DNA from: Streptomyces sp. NBC_00249
Lineage (GTDB): Bacteria > Actinomycetota > Actinomycetes > Streptomycetales > Streptomycetaceae
Direction: 5' to 3'
Assembly (NCBI RefSeq): GCF_026342355.1
Contig: NZ_JAPEMV010000001.1
Location: forward strand, 372,001-436,000
Length of the DNA stretch: 64,000 nt
Part shown: one piece after another, positions 25,129-33,892 of the stretch
Numbering within the stretch: position 1 is the first letter of the stretch
How the letters are laid out: every line of letters begins with the position of its first letter
Notes under the pieces: model-generated
Seen by the model: only the letters and a program-made list of their open reading frames with translations
Told to the model about the DNA's origin: nothing
Database searches by the model: none
Translations under genes and position numbers: made by a program

Positions 25129-27330
25129 GTGATCCGCGCCCTGACGGGATGCTCGACGAGGAACGCGTGGAAGGTGATCGCCCTCTGGTCGGTCCTGGGC
25201 ATCGGGCTGACCATCCTGGGCCAGGTGTTCGTCTTCCGCGCCACCCAGCCCGGCAACGACGGCTTCCTGCCCGCCTCCTACGATTCGGCGGCCGCCCTGC
25301 GGATCTCCGAGGAGAGCTTCGGCGCCCGCCCGGACAGCGATCCGGTGACGGTGCTGGTGGCCCGTACGGACGGCGCCGCGCTCGGGGCGTCCGACGAACG
25401 CAGGATCGAGGAGGTGTCGGCGCGGCTGGCGGGGCGCAGGATCGTCATGCCGAGGAACGAGGACGATCCGCCGTTCACGCAGGACCACTCCCAGGTCCCC
25501 CGGATCGGCGCGGGGATGACGGCCCCGGACCGGAGCTTCCGGCTGCTGTCCGTCGAGCTGAAGGGCAATCCGCAGGACCCGGGGGTGCAGGGCACCTACA
25601 AGGAGTTCCGCGAGCAGGCCCGGACCGCCTTCCGTGAGGCGGGCATGCGGACGGGGTTCACGGGCGGGCTGGCCGCCACGGCGGACACGGCCGACGCGGA
25701 GAAGACCCGGTCGACGGTGGTCGGCGCGGTGGTGATGGGGCTGATCGTGCTGCTCCACGTGCTGGTGTTCCGCAGTGTGTTCGCCGCGCTGCTGCCGCTG
25801 CTCGCGATGGCGGTCATCGGGGGCGCGGCGGCCGGGGCGGTGGTCCTGGGGTCGATGGCGACCGGCATCCGGCTGGCGCCCTCCACCCCCGGGCTGATCA
25901 ACGTGGTGCTGATGGGCATCGGGATCGACTACTTCCTCTTCCTGCTGTTCCGGTTCCGCGAGCAGCTGCGGCTCCACCCCGGGCAGTCGGGGCGCGAGGC
26001 GGCGGCGGAGGTCGCCGGCCGGGTGGGTACGGCCGTCACCTCGGCGGCGCTGACGATCGTGGCGGCGTTCGCCACGCTGGGCATCGCCTCCTTCGGCCAG
26101 TTCCGGGTGCTGGGCCCGGCGATCGCGGTGTCGGTACTGGTGATGCTGCTGGGCAGCCTGACGCTGATGCCGGCGCTGCTGGCGGTGACCGGCCGGAAGA
26201 TGTTCTGGCCGTCGCGCGCCCTGGAGCGCGAACCCCGTGAGGGTGTCGCGGGCCGGCTCGGCCGGCTCACGGCCCGGCGTCCGGTGGCGCTCGCCTTGGC
26301 CTCGGTGGCGCTGCTCGGCGCGCTGACGGCGGGTCTGGCCGGTATCCGCATCGACTACGGGCAGTCCGGCGCGGATGGTGAGCGGACCGCGGCCGTGGAG
26401 ACGGCCGCGGAGATCTCGCGTTCCCTGCCCGCCGGGGTCTCGGACCCGACGAGCGTGCTGGTCGCCGCCACGGACGGGGCTCCGCTCGGGGCGGAGCGGG
26501 TGGCCGCTCTGGCCGGGGCGCTCGGCCGGGTGCCGGGGGTGGGCCAGGTCGCTCCGACGGTGCTGAGCGGGGACGGGAAGGCGGCCCGGATCGATCTGCT
26601 GCTGACCGTCGAGTCCGGTGAGCAGAAGGCCCGCGACCTGGTGTCCGGGCCGGTCCGGGAGACGGTCCGGGCGAACCTGCCGGCCGGGACCGAGGCCCAT
26701 GTCGGCGGGACGGCATCGGTGTTCGCGGACATAGCGGTGGCCGTCGACAAGGACCTGAAGGTCATCTTCCCGGTGGCGGCGGTGCTGATCGCGGTGATCC
26801 TGCTGGTGCTGCTGCGGAGCCTGCTCGCGCCGCTGGTGCTGATGCTCGCGGTCGGGCTCGGTTTCACGGCCACGCTGGGCGCCTCGACGCTGCTCTTCCA
26901 GCACGGGCTGGGCCGGCCGGGCGTGGACTTCACGCTGCCGCTGGTGCTGTTCCTGTTCGTGGTGGCGCTGGGCACCGACTACAACATCCTGATCAGCGAC
27001 CGGATCCGGGAGGAGATGGAGCGGCCGGGACCGGCCCGCGCGGCGGTGGCCCGCGCCGTACGGCACACCGCGCCGGCGATCGCGACGGCCGGACTGGTGC
27101 TCGCGGCGTCCTTCGGCAGTCTGGCCGTGAGCCCGCACGCCGGTACGCAGCAGACCGGTTTCGCGACGGCGGTCGGGATCCTGCTCTCGGCCTTCGTCCT
27201 GTCGATCGTGCTGGTGCCCGCGCTGGCGGCGCTGCTGGGCCGCTCCCTGTGGTGGCCGCTGCGGCCGCGGACCGGGGGCGGGGAGCACCGGGCGGCCCGG
27301 CCGGAGGCCGAGCGGGTACCGGTGGGCTGA
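25129..27330 (+). CDS. MMPL-family RND exporter
   Basis: 733-residue membrane transporter of the MMPL/RND superfamily with two repeats, each a single TM, a periplasmic-side domain and five further TMs. The proton-relay motif GIGIDYFLFLLFRFRE is in the first half and LGTDYNILISDRIREE in the second, both with the conserved D-Y pair. Such proteins export lipids, siderophores or antibiotics. The GTG at 25129 follows GGAGGAG. It is divergent from a two-component system and is its most likely target. A strong terminator follows. Confidence 0.92.
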   Translation: MIRALTGCSTRNAWKVIALWSVLGIGLTILGQVFVFRATQPGNDGFLPASYDSAAALRISEESFGARPDSDPVTVLVARTDGAALGASDERRIEEVSARLAGRRIVMPRNEDDPPFTQDHSQVPRIGAGMTAPDRSFRLLSVELKGNPQDPGVQGTYKEFREQARTAFREAGMRTGFTGGLAATADTADAEKTRSTVVGAVVMGLIVLLHVLVFRSVFAALLPLLAMAVIGGAAAGAVVLGSMATGIRLAPSTPGLINVVLMGIGIDYFLFLLFRFREQLRLHPGQSGREAAAEVAGRVGTAVTSAALTIVAAFATLGIASFGQFRVLGPAIAVSVLVMLLGSLTLMPALLAVTGRKMFWPSRALEREPREGVAGRLGRLTARRPVALALASVALLGALTAGLAGIRIDYGQSGADGERTAAVETAAEISRSLPAGVSDPTSVLVAATDGAPLGAERVAALAGALGRVPGVGQVAPTVLSGDGKAARIDLLLTVESGEQKARDLVSGPVRETVRANLPAGTEAHVGGTASVFADIAVAVDKDLKVIFPVAAVLIAVILLVLLRSLLAPLVLMLAVGLGFTATLGASTLLFQHGLGRPGVDFTLPLVLFLFVVALGTDYNILISDRIREEMERPGPARAAVARAVRHTAPAIATAGLVLAASFGSLAVSPHAGTQQTGFATAVGILLSAFVLSIVLVPALAALLGRSLWWPLRPRTGGGEHRAARPEAERVPVG

Positions 27331-27343
27331 ACCGCCGGGCGGA

Positions 27344-27386
27344 CGCCGGGGCGCGCGGGACCTTCGTGGTCCCGCACGCCCCGGCG
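27344..27386. terminator. Bidirectional terminator hairpin
   Basis: Nineteen-base arms (27344-27362 and 27368-27386) with a single mismatch surround a 5-nt loop TTCGT. It lies between the convergent MMPL and betaine-transporter genes. Confidence 0.85.
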
Positions 27387-27396
27387 CGTACGGGGG

Positions 27397-29190
27397 TCAG
27401 GCGAGGGCGGCCACCTCGGGGTGGTCCTTCAGCCAGGCGCGGACGGCCTGCTGCTCCTTGCCCTTGCCGGTGTCCTGGATCTGCGCCTCCAGGCCGGTGA
27501 GCTGGGCCTCCGTCAGCTTGAACGACTTCAGCCAGGCGGCGACCTCGGGCTCGTCGGCGGTGAAGCCCTTGCGGGCGAGGGTGTGGATGCCGTCGCCCTG
27601 GCCCCAGACGCCCTTCGGGTCCGCGAGCTTGGTCAGCTCGTAGGAGGAGTACGCCCAGTGCGGGGACCACAGCACGGTCACCACGGGCTCCTTCTTCGCG
27701 TAGGCCCGCTCGAGCTCGGCGAGCATGCCGGGGGTGGAGCCGTCGACGACCTGGTACTCGCCGTCGAGTCCGTACTCCCCGAGGACCTTGTTCTTGAGGA
27801 CGGACATGGCGCCGGCGCTGGGCTCGATGCCGATGATGCGTCCCTTGAACCGTGCTCCCTTGCCCTTGAGGTCGTCGAGGGTCTTGACGTCCTTCATGTA
27901 GGAGGGGACGGCGAGTTCGAGGGAGGTGGGTCCGTACCAGGAGCCCAGGTCGTCGAGCTTGTTCCCGTACTTCTCCCAGTACTGGGCCTGGGTGACGGGC
28001 AGCCAGGCGTCCGTCTGGAAGTCGACCTGGCCGGAGGCGAGGCCGGTGAAGAGGGCGCCCAGCTCCAGCTGGCGGGCGTCCACCTCGAAGCCGCGGCGCT
28101 CCAGCAGCTCCTTCCACAGGAAGGTGGAGGCGATGCCCTCGTCCCAGGGGATGTAACCGATGCTGACCTTGCGGCCCTTGCCGACGTTCTCGGCGCCGGT
28201 GGCGGCCGCGGGGGCGCCGGATCCGCCGAAGGTGTTCAGTCCTCCCGCGACGAGGGCGAGGACCACGGCCGCGGTGACGGCGTACGCGGGCTGCGGGCGG
28301 TGGCTCCACAGCCGGGCCCCGCCGCTGAGCGCGGAGCGGGCCGCGGCCTGGGCGCGGCGGCCGAGCGGGGAGACCTGGCGGCCCAGGGCTCCGGTCATCC
28401 GGTCCAGGTACATGGCGAGGATGACGATGGACAGGCCCGCCTCGAAGCCGAGGCCGATGTCCACGCTGCCGATGGCGCGGTAGACGGCGCCGCCGAGTCC
28501 GCCGCCGCCGACCATGCCGGCGATGACGACCATGGACAGGCCGAGCATGATGACCTGGTTGACGCCCGCCATGATCGTGGGCAGGGCCAGCGGGAGCTGG
28601 ACGCGCCGGAGCAGGTCGCGGGGGGCGGTGCCGAAGGCTTCGGCGGCCTCGACCAGTTCGGCGTCGACCTGGCGGATGCCGAGCTCGGTCATCCGTACGC
28701 CCGGCGGCAGCGAGAAGATGATCGTGGCGATGATGCCGGGGACCACGCCGACGCCGAAGAAGATGATGCCGGGGATCAGGTAGACCATGGCCGGCATGGT
28801 CTGCATGAAGTCCAGGACCGGCCGCAGGGCGGCGCTGACCCGGTCGGACCGGGAGGCCCAGATGCCGAGCGGCAGCGCGAACAGCAGGGTGACGAGGGTG
28901 GCGACGAGGACCAGGGACAGCGTGGACATCGCCTCGTCCCACAGGGCCACCGCGTCCACGAGCGCGAGACCGGCGAAGGCCAGCAGGCCGGCGAAGAGGC
29001 CGCGCAGCCACCAGGCGGCGACGGCGAGGATGCCCGCGAAGAGCAGGGGGGCGGGGGCGGAGAGGACCGCGTCGATGCCGTCGTAGAGGCCGGTCACGAC
29101 CGCGCTGACGGCGTCGAAGAGCCAGGACAGGTGGCGCTGGAGGAAGTCGACGGCGCTGTCGGCCCAGGCGCCGAGGTGCAGGCGGGGCAT
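27397..29190 (-). CDS. Glycine betaine/choline-type ABC importer, permease fused to substrate-binding protein
   Basis: 597-residue fusion of two subunits of an OpuA/ProU-type osmoprotectant importer. Residues 1-280 are a permease with about six helices and the EAA loop (ELVEAAEAFGTAPRDLLRRVQLPLA). A further hydrophobic segment near 305-325 anchors the C-terminal binding domain (about 340-597) outside the cell. That domain contains IGYIPWDEGIASTFLWKELLE and TVLWSPHWAYSSYEL, with Trp and Tyr residues typical of quaternary-amine binding. Its ATG shares a base with the ATPase stop. Specificity (betaine, proline betaine, choline) cannot be fixed. Confidence 0.93.
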   Translation of the reverse strand: MPRLHLGAWADSAVDFLQRHLSWLFDAVSAVVTGLYDGIDAVLSAPAPLLFAGILAVAAWWLRGLFAGLLAFAGLALVDAVALWDEAMSTLSLVLVATLVTLLFALPLGIWASRSDRVSAALRPVLDFMQTMPAMVYLIPGIIFFGVGVVPGIIATIIFSLPPGVRMTELGIRQVDAELVEAAEAFGTAPRDLLRRVQLPLALPTIMAGVNQVIMLGLSMVVIAGMVGGGGLGGAVYRAIGSVDIGLGFEAGLSIVILAMYLDRMTGALGRQVSPLGRRAQAAARSALSGGARLWSHRPQPAYAVTAAVVLALVAGGLNTFGGSGAPAAATGAENVGKGRKVSIGYIPWDEGIASTFLWKELLERRGFEVDARQLELGALFTGLASGQVDFQTDAWLPVTQAQYWEKYGNKLDDLGSWYGPTSLELAVPSYMKDVKTLDDLKGKGARFKGRIIGIEPSAGAMSVLKNKVLGEYGLDGEYQVVDGSTPGMLAELERAYAKKEPVVTVLWSPHWAYSSYELTKLADPKGVWGQGDGIHTLARKGFTADEPEVAAWLKSFKLTEAQLTGLEAQIQDTGKGKEQQAVRAWLKDHPEVAALA

Positions 29191-30257
29191 CAGGCGGCCA
29201 CCTCGGCGGCGGCGCAGGCCATCGGGGGCCGCTGTTCGTCCCCGATGAAGGCGACGATCCGGTCCTGGGGGACGGAGCCGACGACGGAGCCGTCGGCTCC
29301 GGTGACGGCCACCGGGTGCGGGACGCGGGCGCTGACCGCGCACAGTTCGGCGAGCGGGGTGTCCGCGCCGACGGTGGGGCAGGCGCAGGCGTCGGCGCCG
29401 TCGGGGGTCGCGTCCATGACGGCGTCGGCGGTCAGCACGCGCGAGCGGTCCACGTCCTGGGTGAAGGAGGCGACGTAGGTGTCGGCGGGGCGGACGAGGA
29501 TGTCCTCGGGGGTGCCCTGCTGGACGATGCGGCCGTCGCGCATGACGGCGACGGTGTCGCCCAGGCGCATGGCCTCGCCCAGGTCGTGGGTGATGAAGAC
29601 GATGGTCTTCTTCAGGGTCCGCTGGAGTTCGAGGAGCTGGTCCTGCATGTCGCGGCGGATCAGCGGGTCGAGGGCGCTGAAGGACTCGTCCATCAGGAGC
29701 AGGTCGGCGTCGGTGGCCAGGGCGCGGGCGAGGCCGACGCGCTGCTGCATGCCGCCGGAGAGCTCGTCGGGCCAGGAGTTCTCCCAGCCGCCGAGCCCGC
29801 ACAGCGCCAGCGCCTCGGCGGCGCGCCGTTCGCGCTCGGCCCGGGGGACGCCCTGGACCTCCAGTCCGTAGGCGGCGTTCGCCAGGACGTCGCGGTGGGG
29901 GAAGAGCGCGAAGTGCTGGAACACCATCGAGATCCGGGTGGAGCGGACGTGGCGAAGCTCACGCGCGCCGAGCGCGGTGAGGTCCTGTCCGTCGAAGAGG
30001 ATGCGGCCCGCCGTGGGTTCGAGGAGGCCGTTGAGCATCCGCAGGAGGGTGGACTTGCCGGAGCCCGACAGCCCCATGACGACGAAGATCTCGCCCGGCT
30101 CGACGCGGAAGGAGGCGTCGATGACGGCGGCCGTCGTGCCGTCGGCGCGCAGCTCGTCGCGGTCGGCGCCGCGTTCGAGGGCCCGGACGGCGGCCTCCTG
30201 CCGGTCGGGGCGTCTGCCGAACACCTTGTAGACGTGTTCGGCCTGGAGCGTGGACAC
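29190..30257 (-). CDS. Glycine betaine/choline-type ABC importer, ATP-binding protein
   Basis: 355-residue ProV/OpuAA-type ATPase. It shows Walker A GLSGSGKST, the signature LSGGMQQR, Walker B LLLMDESFSALD and the switch His in FITHDLGEAMRLGD. The N-terminal insertion (ALERGADRDEL) is normal for this subgroup. The last 80 residues resemble a single CBS-like regulatory module (PLAELCAVSARVPHPVAVTGADGSVVG); OpuA uses CBS modules to sense ionic strength. The GTG at 30257 is chosen for the family N-terminus (TLQAEHVYKVFG) and the GAGGT just upstream. First gene of the two-gene importer operon. Confidence 0.92.
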   Translation of the reverse strand: MSTLQAEHVYKVFGRRPDRQEAAVRALERGADRDELRADGTTAAVIDASFRVEPGEIFVVMGLSGSGKSTLLRMLNGLLEPTAGRILFDGQDLTALGARELRHVRSTRISMVFQHFALFPHRDVLANAAYGLEVQGVPRAERERRAAEALALCGLGGWENSWPDELSGGMQQRVGLARALATDADLLLMDESFSALDPLIRRDMQDQLLELQRTLKKTIVFITHDLGEAMRLGDTVAVMRDGRIVQQGTPEDILVRPADTYVASFTQDVDRSRVLTADAVMDATPDGADACACPTVGADTPLAELCAVSARVPHPVAVTGADGSVVGSVPQDRIVAFIGDEQRPPMACAAAEVAA

Positions 30258-30431
30258 ATGCACCTCGCGGGTCGTACCGGGTCCGGCGCGCCGCTGGCGA
30301 CGGCGGCCGGGGAGCGGGGCGGGATCGGCCCGCGCGGTCCGCCCTCCGGCCCGAGGGGCCGGAGGGTGTGGTTCCGCTCCAGCGGCGCGACTGCCCGGCA
30401 TCTGTCCGGGCAAACGGGTAAGTGACCCACC

Positions 30432-31421
30432 TCACGCGGCGGGGGGCGCGTCCCGGCGCTCGTGGGCTCCGGCGCCCTCGCGGTCGTCGCCGTCGTCGAG
30501 CATGGAGGCGCGCAGGTGGGCGAGGACCCGGGTGAGGAGCCGGGAGACCTGCATCTGGGAGATGCCGAGGGCGGCGCCGATCTGGGCCTGGGTCAGCTCC
30601 TCGCCGAAGCGCATCCGCAGCATGCGGCGTTCGCGGTCGGTGAGCCTGCCGAGCAGGGGGGCGAGGGTCTGGACGTCCTCGACGAGCTCGATGGCGGGCT
30701 CCTCCTCGCCCATGACGTCGGCGAGGGTGTGACCTTCGCCGCTTCCGTCGCCGACCTCGCCGTGGGGGGCGTCGAGGGAGCCGCTGGTGTGCCCGTTGGC
30801 GGCGACCAGCCCTTCGACGACCTGCTCGTCGGTGAGGTCGAGGTGGGCCGCGAGGTCGGCGACGGTGGGCGAGCGGTCGAGGGCGACGGTCAGCTCCTCC
30901 TTCGCCTTGGCGATGTCGATGCGCAGCTCCTGGAGCCGGCGCGGGACGCGGACGGCCCAGGTGGTGTCGCGGAAGTGGCGCTTGATCTCGCCGGTGATGT
31001 AGGGCATCGCGAGGGTGGAGAACTCGTTCTCGCGGGCCGGGTCGAACCGGTCGATGGCCTTGATCAGGCCGATGGTGCCGACCTGGACGATGTCCTCGAT
31101 GTCTCCGCCGTCGCCGCGGGAACGGAAGCGGCGTACGGCGTACTGGACCAGGGAGGCGTTCATCTCGATGAGCGTGCCGCGGACGTAGCGGTACTCGGGG
31201 GTGCCCTCTTCCAGCTCCTTGAGGCGCCGGAAGAAGACCTTCGAGAGTTCCCGGGCGTCGGCGGGGGCCATCTCCCGGGGTTCGTCGATCCGGGGGAGGC
31301 CGGCCCTGCGGGCGGCGGCCCCGGCGCTGCGGCGGGGGTTCGGCAGCAGGGCGGTGCGGGGGTGGGGGGTGGGGTCGGTGGCGTGGTCGGCGGTATGGGA
31401 GAGGGGGGCGGGGACCGGCAT
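30432..31421 (-). CDS. SigB/SigF-family stress sigma factor
   Basis: 329-residue group 3 sigma factor. Region 2 is LIEMNASLVQYAVRRFRSRG to DIVQVGTIGLIKAIDRFDP and FSTLAMPYITGEIKRHFRD; region 3 is VPRRLQELRIDIAKAKEEL; region 4.2 is LTQAQIGAALGISQMQVSRLLTRVL. The first 55 residues are a poorly conserved extension. AAGGAGC precedes the ATG at 31421. No anti-sigma factor gene is adjacent, although this sigma class is usually held by RsbW-type antagonists. The osmoprotectant importer lies directly downstream, 174 bp away, so a role in osmotic stress is plausible. Confidence 0.92.
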   Translation of the reverse strand: MPVPAPLSHTADHATDPTPHPRTALLPNPRRSAGAAARRAGLPRIDEPREMAPADARELSKVFFRRLKELEEGTPEYRYVRGTLIEMNASLVQYAVRRFRSRGDGGDIEDIVQVGTIGLIKAIDRFDPARENEFSTLAMPYITGEIKRHFRDTTWAVRVPRRLQELRIDIAKAKEELTVALDRSPTVADLAAHLDLTDEQVVEGLVAANGHTSGSLDAPHGEVGDGSGEGHTLADVMGEEEPAIELVEDVQTLAPLLGRLTDRERRMLRMRFGEELTQAQIGAALGISQMQVSRLLTRVLAHLRASMLDDGDDREGAGAHERRDAPPAA

Positions 31422-31566
31422 GGGGTTCGCTCCTTGGGCTTGTCGGCTTGCGGCGCGGGACCTTGACTGCCGTAGATGCTGGACCTCTTCCGCTCGTACG
31501 TCAAGAAATGCAGGAAATGTGTTTCGCGTCTTGCATCACCTGAATCGTGTAACGCATCATGTGCGC

Positions 31567-31896
31567 ATGGGGAGTACGGCACGTAGACATAACTGGACAT
31601 TCCTGACTAATCACGCACGCGTTCTGGTGACCATCGCCCGGGACCCGGCCGTGCGGCTCAGGGACGTCGCCGTGACGTGCGCGCTCACCGAGCGCACGGT
31701 GCAGACGATCGTGGCCGACCTGGAGTCGGACGGGTACCTCCAGCGCGTCCGCGACGGACGGCGCAACCGCTACGAGATCTCGGCGGGCGCCGTCTTCAAG
31801 CACCCCGCCGAGGCCGGGGTGCAGGTCGCCGGACTCCTCGCGCTGCTGACCGGGGTCCCCGCCGCCGAGAACTCCCCGGAGCCCGCCGCCGAGTAG
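31567..31896 (+). CDS. Small winged-helix transcriptional regulator
   Basis: 109-residue DNA-binding protein. Residues 8-75 form a winged HTH (HNWTFLTNHARVLVTIARDP then LRDVAVTCALTERTVQTIVADLESDGYLQRVRDGRRNRYEI), like small MarR/ArsR-like regulators common in Streptomyces. The C-terminal tail is short. It is divergent from the sigma factor with 145 bp between them, so it may regulate that gene. The ATG at 31567 is preferred; GTG 31561 is also possible. No ligand or metal site is seen. Confidence 0.82.
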   Translation: MGSTARRHNWTFLTNHARVLVTIARDPAVRLRDVAVTCALTERTVQTIVADLESDGYLQRVRDGRRNRYEISAGAVFKHPAEAGVQVAGLLALLTGVPAAENSPEPAAE

Positions 31897-31917
31897 CCGG
31901 ACCGGGGCCACGCAGCG

Positions 31918-31950
31918 CCGTGCCCCGGAGCCTCGGGCTCCGGGGCACGG
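31918..31950. terminator. Strong bidirectional terminator hairpin
   Basis: Perfect 15-bp arms CCGTGCCCCGGAGCC and GGCTCCGGGGCACGG surround a 3-nt loop TCG. It lies between the wHTH gene and the convergent asnB-like gene. Confidence 0.88.
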
Positions 31951-31978
31951 TCCTTCGTACAGGTCAGGTCGGGTCAGG

Positions 31979-33838
31979 TCAGAGCGCGATGCGCACGTCG
32001 TAGGTGCGCAGCCACTCGTCCAGCTGGAGCGTGGTCTCCAGCGAGGCGCGGCTCATGCCCGCCTCCAGCGCGGCGGCCCCGTCCTTGGCCACGGCGCGCT
32101 TGAGGGCGTCCGAGAACAGCGGGGCGAGCGGGCTCGCGTCCGCGCGGACGACCTCGGCCAGGCGCTCGCGGAGCACCCGGTTGTAGGCGGCGGCCCTGAT
32201 GGAGGGGTAGGGGGTCTTGACGCGCTGGGCCACGGCCTCCGGCAGCAGGTCCTTCATCGCCGCTCGCAGCAGGCTCTTCTCCCGGCCGTCGAAGCCCTTC
32301 ATCGCCCAGGGGACGTTGAAGGTGTAGTCGACGAGCCGGTGGTCGGCGAACGGAACCCTGACCTCCAGCCCGCAGGCCATGCTCATCCGGTCCTTGCGGT
32401 CGAAGAGCACCTGGGCGTGGCGGGTGAGCGCCAGGTAGGTGACCTCCCGGTAGCGGGCCTCCGCCGGGTCGGCGATGTGCTCTCCCGCGGAGATCTCCGC
32501 GACGGCGGCGCTGTGGATGTCGCGCTCGTACGCGGCGAGGTCGAGCTTGGCCAGCAGGTCGGGCTGGTAGAGCACCTCGTCGCCCTGGTAGTGCTGCCGG
32601 CCCTCGTGGACCCAGGGGAAGGTGTCGGACAGGACCGTGTCGCGGTCGCGCTGCCAGCGGTACCCGCCGAACACCTCGTCCCCGCACTCCCCCGAGAGCG
32701 CCACCGTCGAGTGCTGCCGCACGATCCCGAACAGCTGGTGCAGGGAGGCGTGTTCGTCGCCCTTGGCGATGGGAAGGTCGTAGGCGGCCAGGACGGAGGA
32801 GCGCAGCGCCGGGTCGAGCAGGTCGGGGGCGAAGAGGGGCAGTTCGCTGTGGTCGGAGCCGACGTGCCGCGCGAGGATCCGTGCGTAGACGTGGTCCTCG
32901 TTGCCCTCCGAGCCGTGCACGCCCGCCGCGTCGACCTCGTGGCGGGGGTCGGCGTCGGTGACCGAGCAGGAGCGGATCCTGCCGAGGCCCTGCGTACGGG
33001 AGACCTGCGCGGCGAGGGCGGTGAGGGAGCTGGAGTCCAGGCCTCCGGAGAGCAGGGTGCACAGCGGGACGTCGGAGACCATCTGCTCGGCGACGATGGC
33101 TTCGAGCATCTCGCGGACGGTGTCGACGGTCTCGTCCAGGGTGTCGGTGTGCTCGCGCACCTCCAGGCCCCAGTACCGCTCTTCCACGGCGCCGGAGCGG
33201 CCGACGCGTACGGTGCAGCCCGGCCGGACCTCGCGGATGCCGCGGAAGACGGCGCGGCCGGGGACCTTGGCGATCGAGAGGATGTCGCGCAGCCCGTCGG
33301 CGTCCAGTACGGCCCGGAACTCGGGGTGCGCGAGGATCGCCTTCGGTTCGGAGCCGAAGAGGACGCCGGCGGGGGTGGTCGCGTAGTACAGCGGCTTCAC
33401 GCCCATCCGGTCGCGGACCAGGAGCAGTTCCTCCCGGCGGGTGTCCCAGACAGCGAAGGCGTAGATGCCCTCCAGCCGGCTGACGAAGCCGGGCCCCCAC
33501 TCCAGGTAGGCGCGCAGGACGACCTCGGTGTCGCTGCGGGTGCGGAAGGCGTGGCCGAGGGAGCTCAGCCGGGTGCGCAGTTCCTGGAAGTTGTAGGTCT
33601 CACCGCTGTACGTGAGGACGGCGCGCGGGTCGGTGCCCTCGTCGGCGGCCATGGGCTGGCAGCCGCCTTCGAGGTCGATGACGGAGAGTCTGCGGTGTCC
33701 GAGGGCCGCGTGCCGCCCGTACCAGACGCCTCCGGCGTCGGGGCCGCGGCGGGCCATCGTGGCCGTCATGGCCTCGGCGATCGTCTGTTCCTGGGCCAGG
33801 TCGCGTGAGAAGTCGACCCAGCCGGCGATACCGCACAT
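31979..33838 (-). CDS. asnB: Asparagine synthetase-family glutamine amidotransferase
   Basis: 619-residue AsnB-type enzyme. The N-terminal class II glutaminase domain starts MCGIAGW with catalytic Cys2, and the C-terminal synthetase has the PP-loop LLSGGLDSSSLTALAAQ near residue 255. Both halves look intact. Normal function is ATP-dependent amidation of a carboxylate with glutamine nitrogen. It is the last gene of a five-gene operon that includes a UDP-sugar dehydrogenase, so its substrate could be a sugar uronate, as for the AsnB-like amidotransferases of moenomycin biosynthesis. Simple asparagine synthesis is the alternative. An AGGAG lies 10 nt before the ATG. Confidence 0.9.
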   Translation of the reverse strand: MCGIAGWVDFSRDLAQEQTIAEAMTATMARRGPDAGGVWYGRHAALGHRRLSVIDLEGGCQPMAADEGTDPRAVLTYSGETYNFQELRTRLSSLGHAFRTRSDTEVVLRAYLEWGPGFVSRLEGIYAFAVWDTRREELLLVRDRMGVKPLYYATTPAGVLFGSEPKAILAHPEFRAVLDADGLRDILSIAKVPGRAVFRGIREVRPGCTVRVGRSGAVEERYWGLEVREHTDTLDETVDTVREMLEAIVAEQMVSDVPLCTLLSGGLDSSSLTALAAQVSRTQGLGRIRSCSVTDADPRHEVDAAGVHGSEGNEDHVYARILARHVGSDHSELPLFAPDLLDPALRSSVLAAYDLPIAKGDEHASLHQLFGIVRQHSTVALSGECGDEVFGGYRWQRDRDTVLSDTFPWVHEGRQHYQGDEVLYQPDLLAKLDLAAYERDIHSAAVAEISAGEHIADPAEARYREVTYLALTRHAQVLFDRKDRMSMACGLEVRVPFADHRLVDYTFNVPWAMKGFDGREKSLLRAAMKDLLPEAVAQRVKTPYPSIRAAAYNRVLRERLAEVVRADASPLAPLFSDALKRAVAKDGAAALEAGMSRASLETTLQLDEWLRTYDVRIAL

Positions 33839-33892
33839 GGAAGTTCTGCTCCTAGGAAGAGGGGGAGGAAGGGCTGCCGGTCCGGTCTTCGG

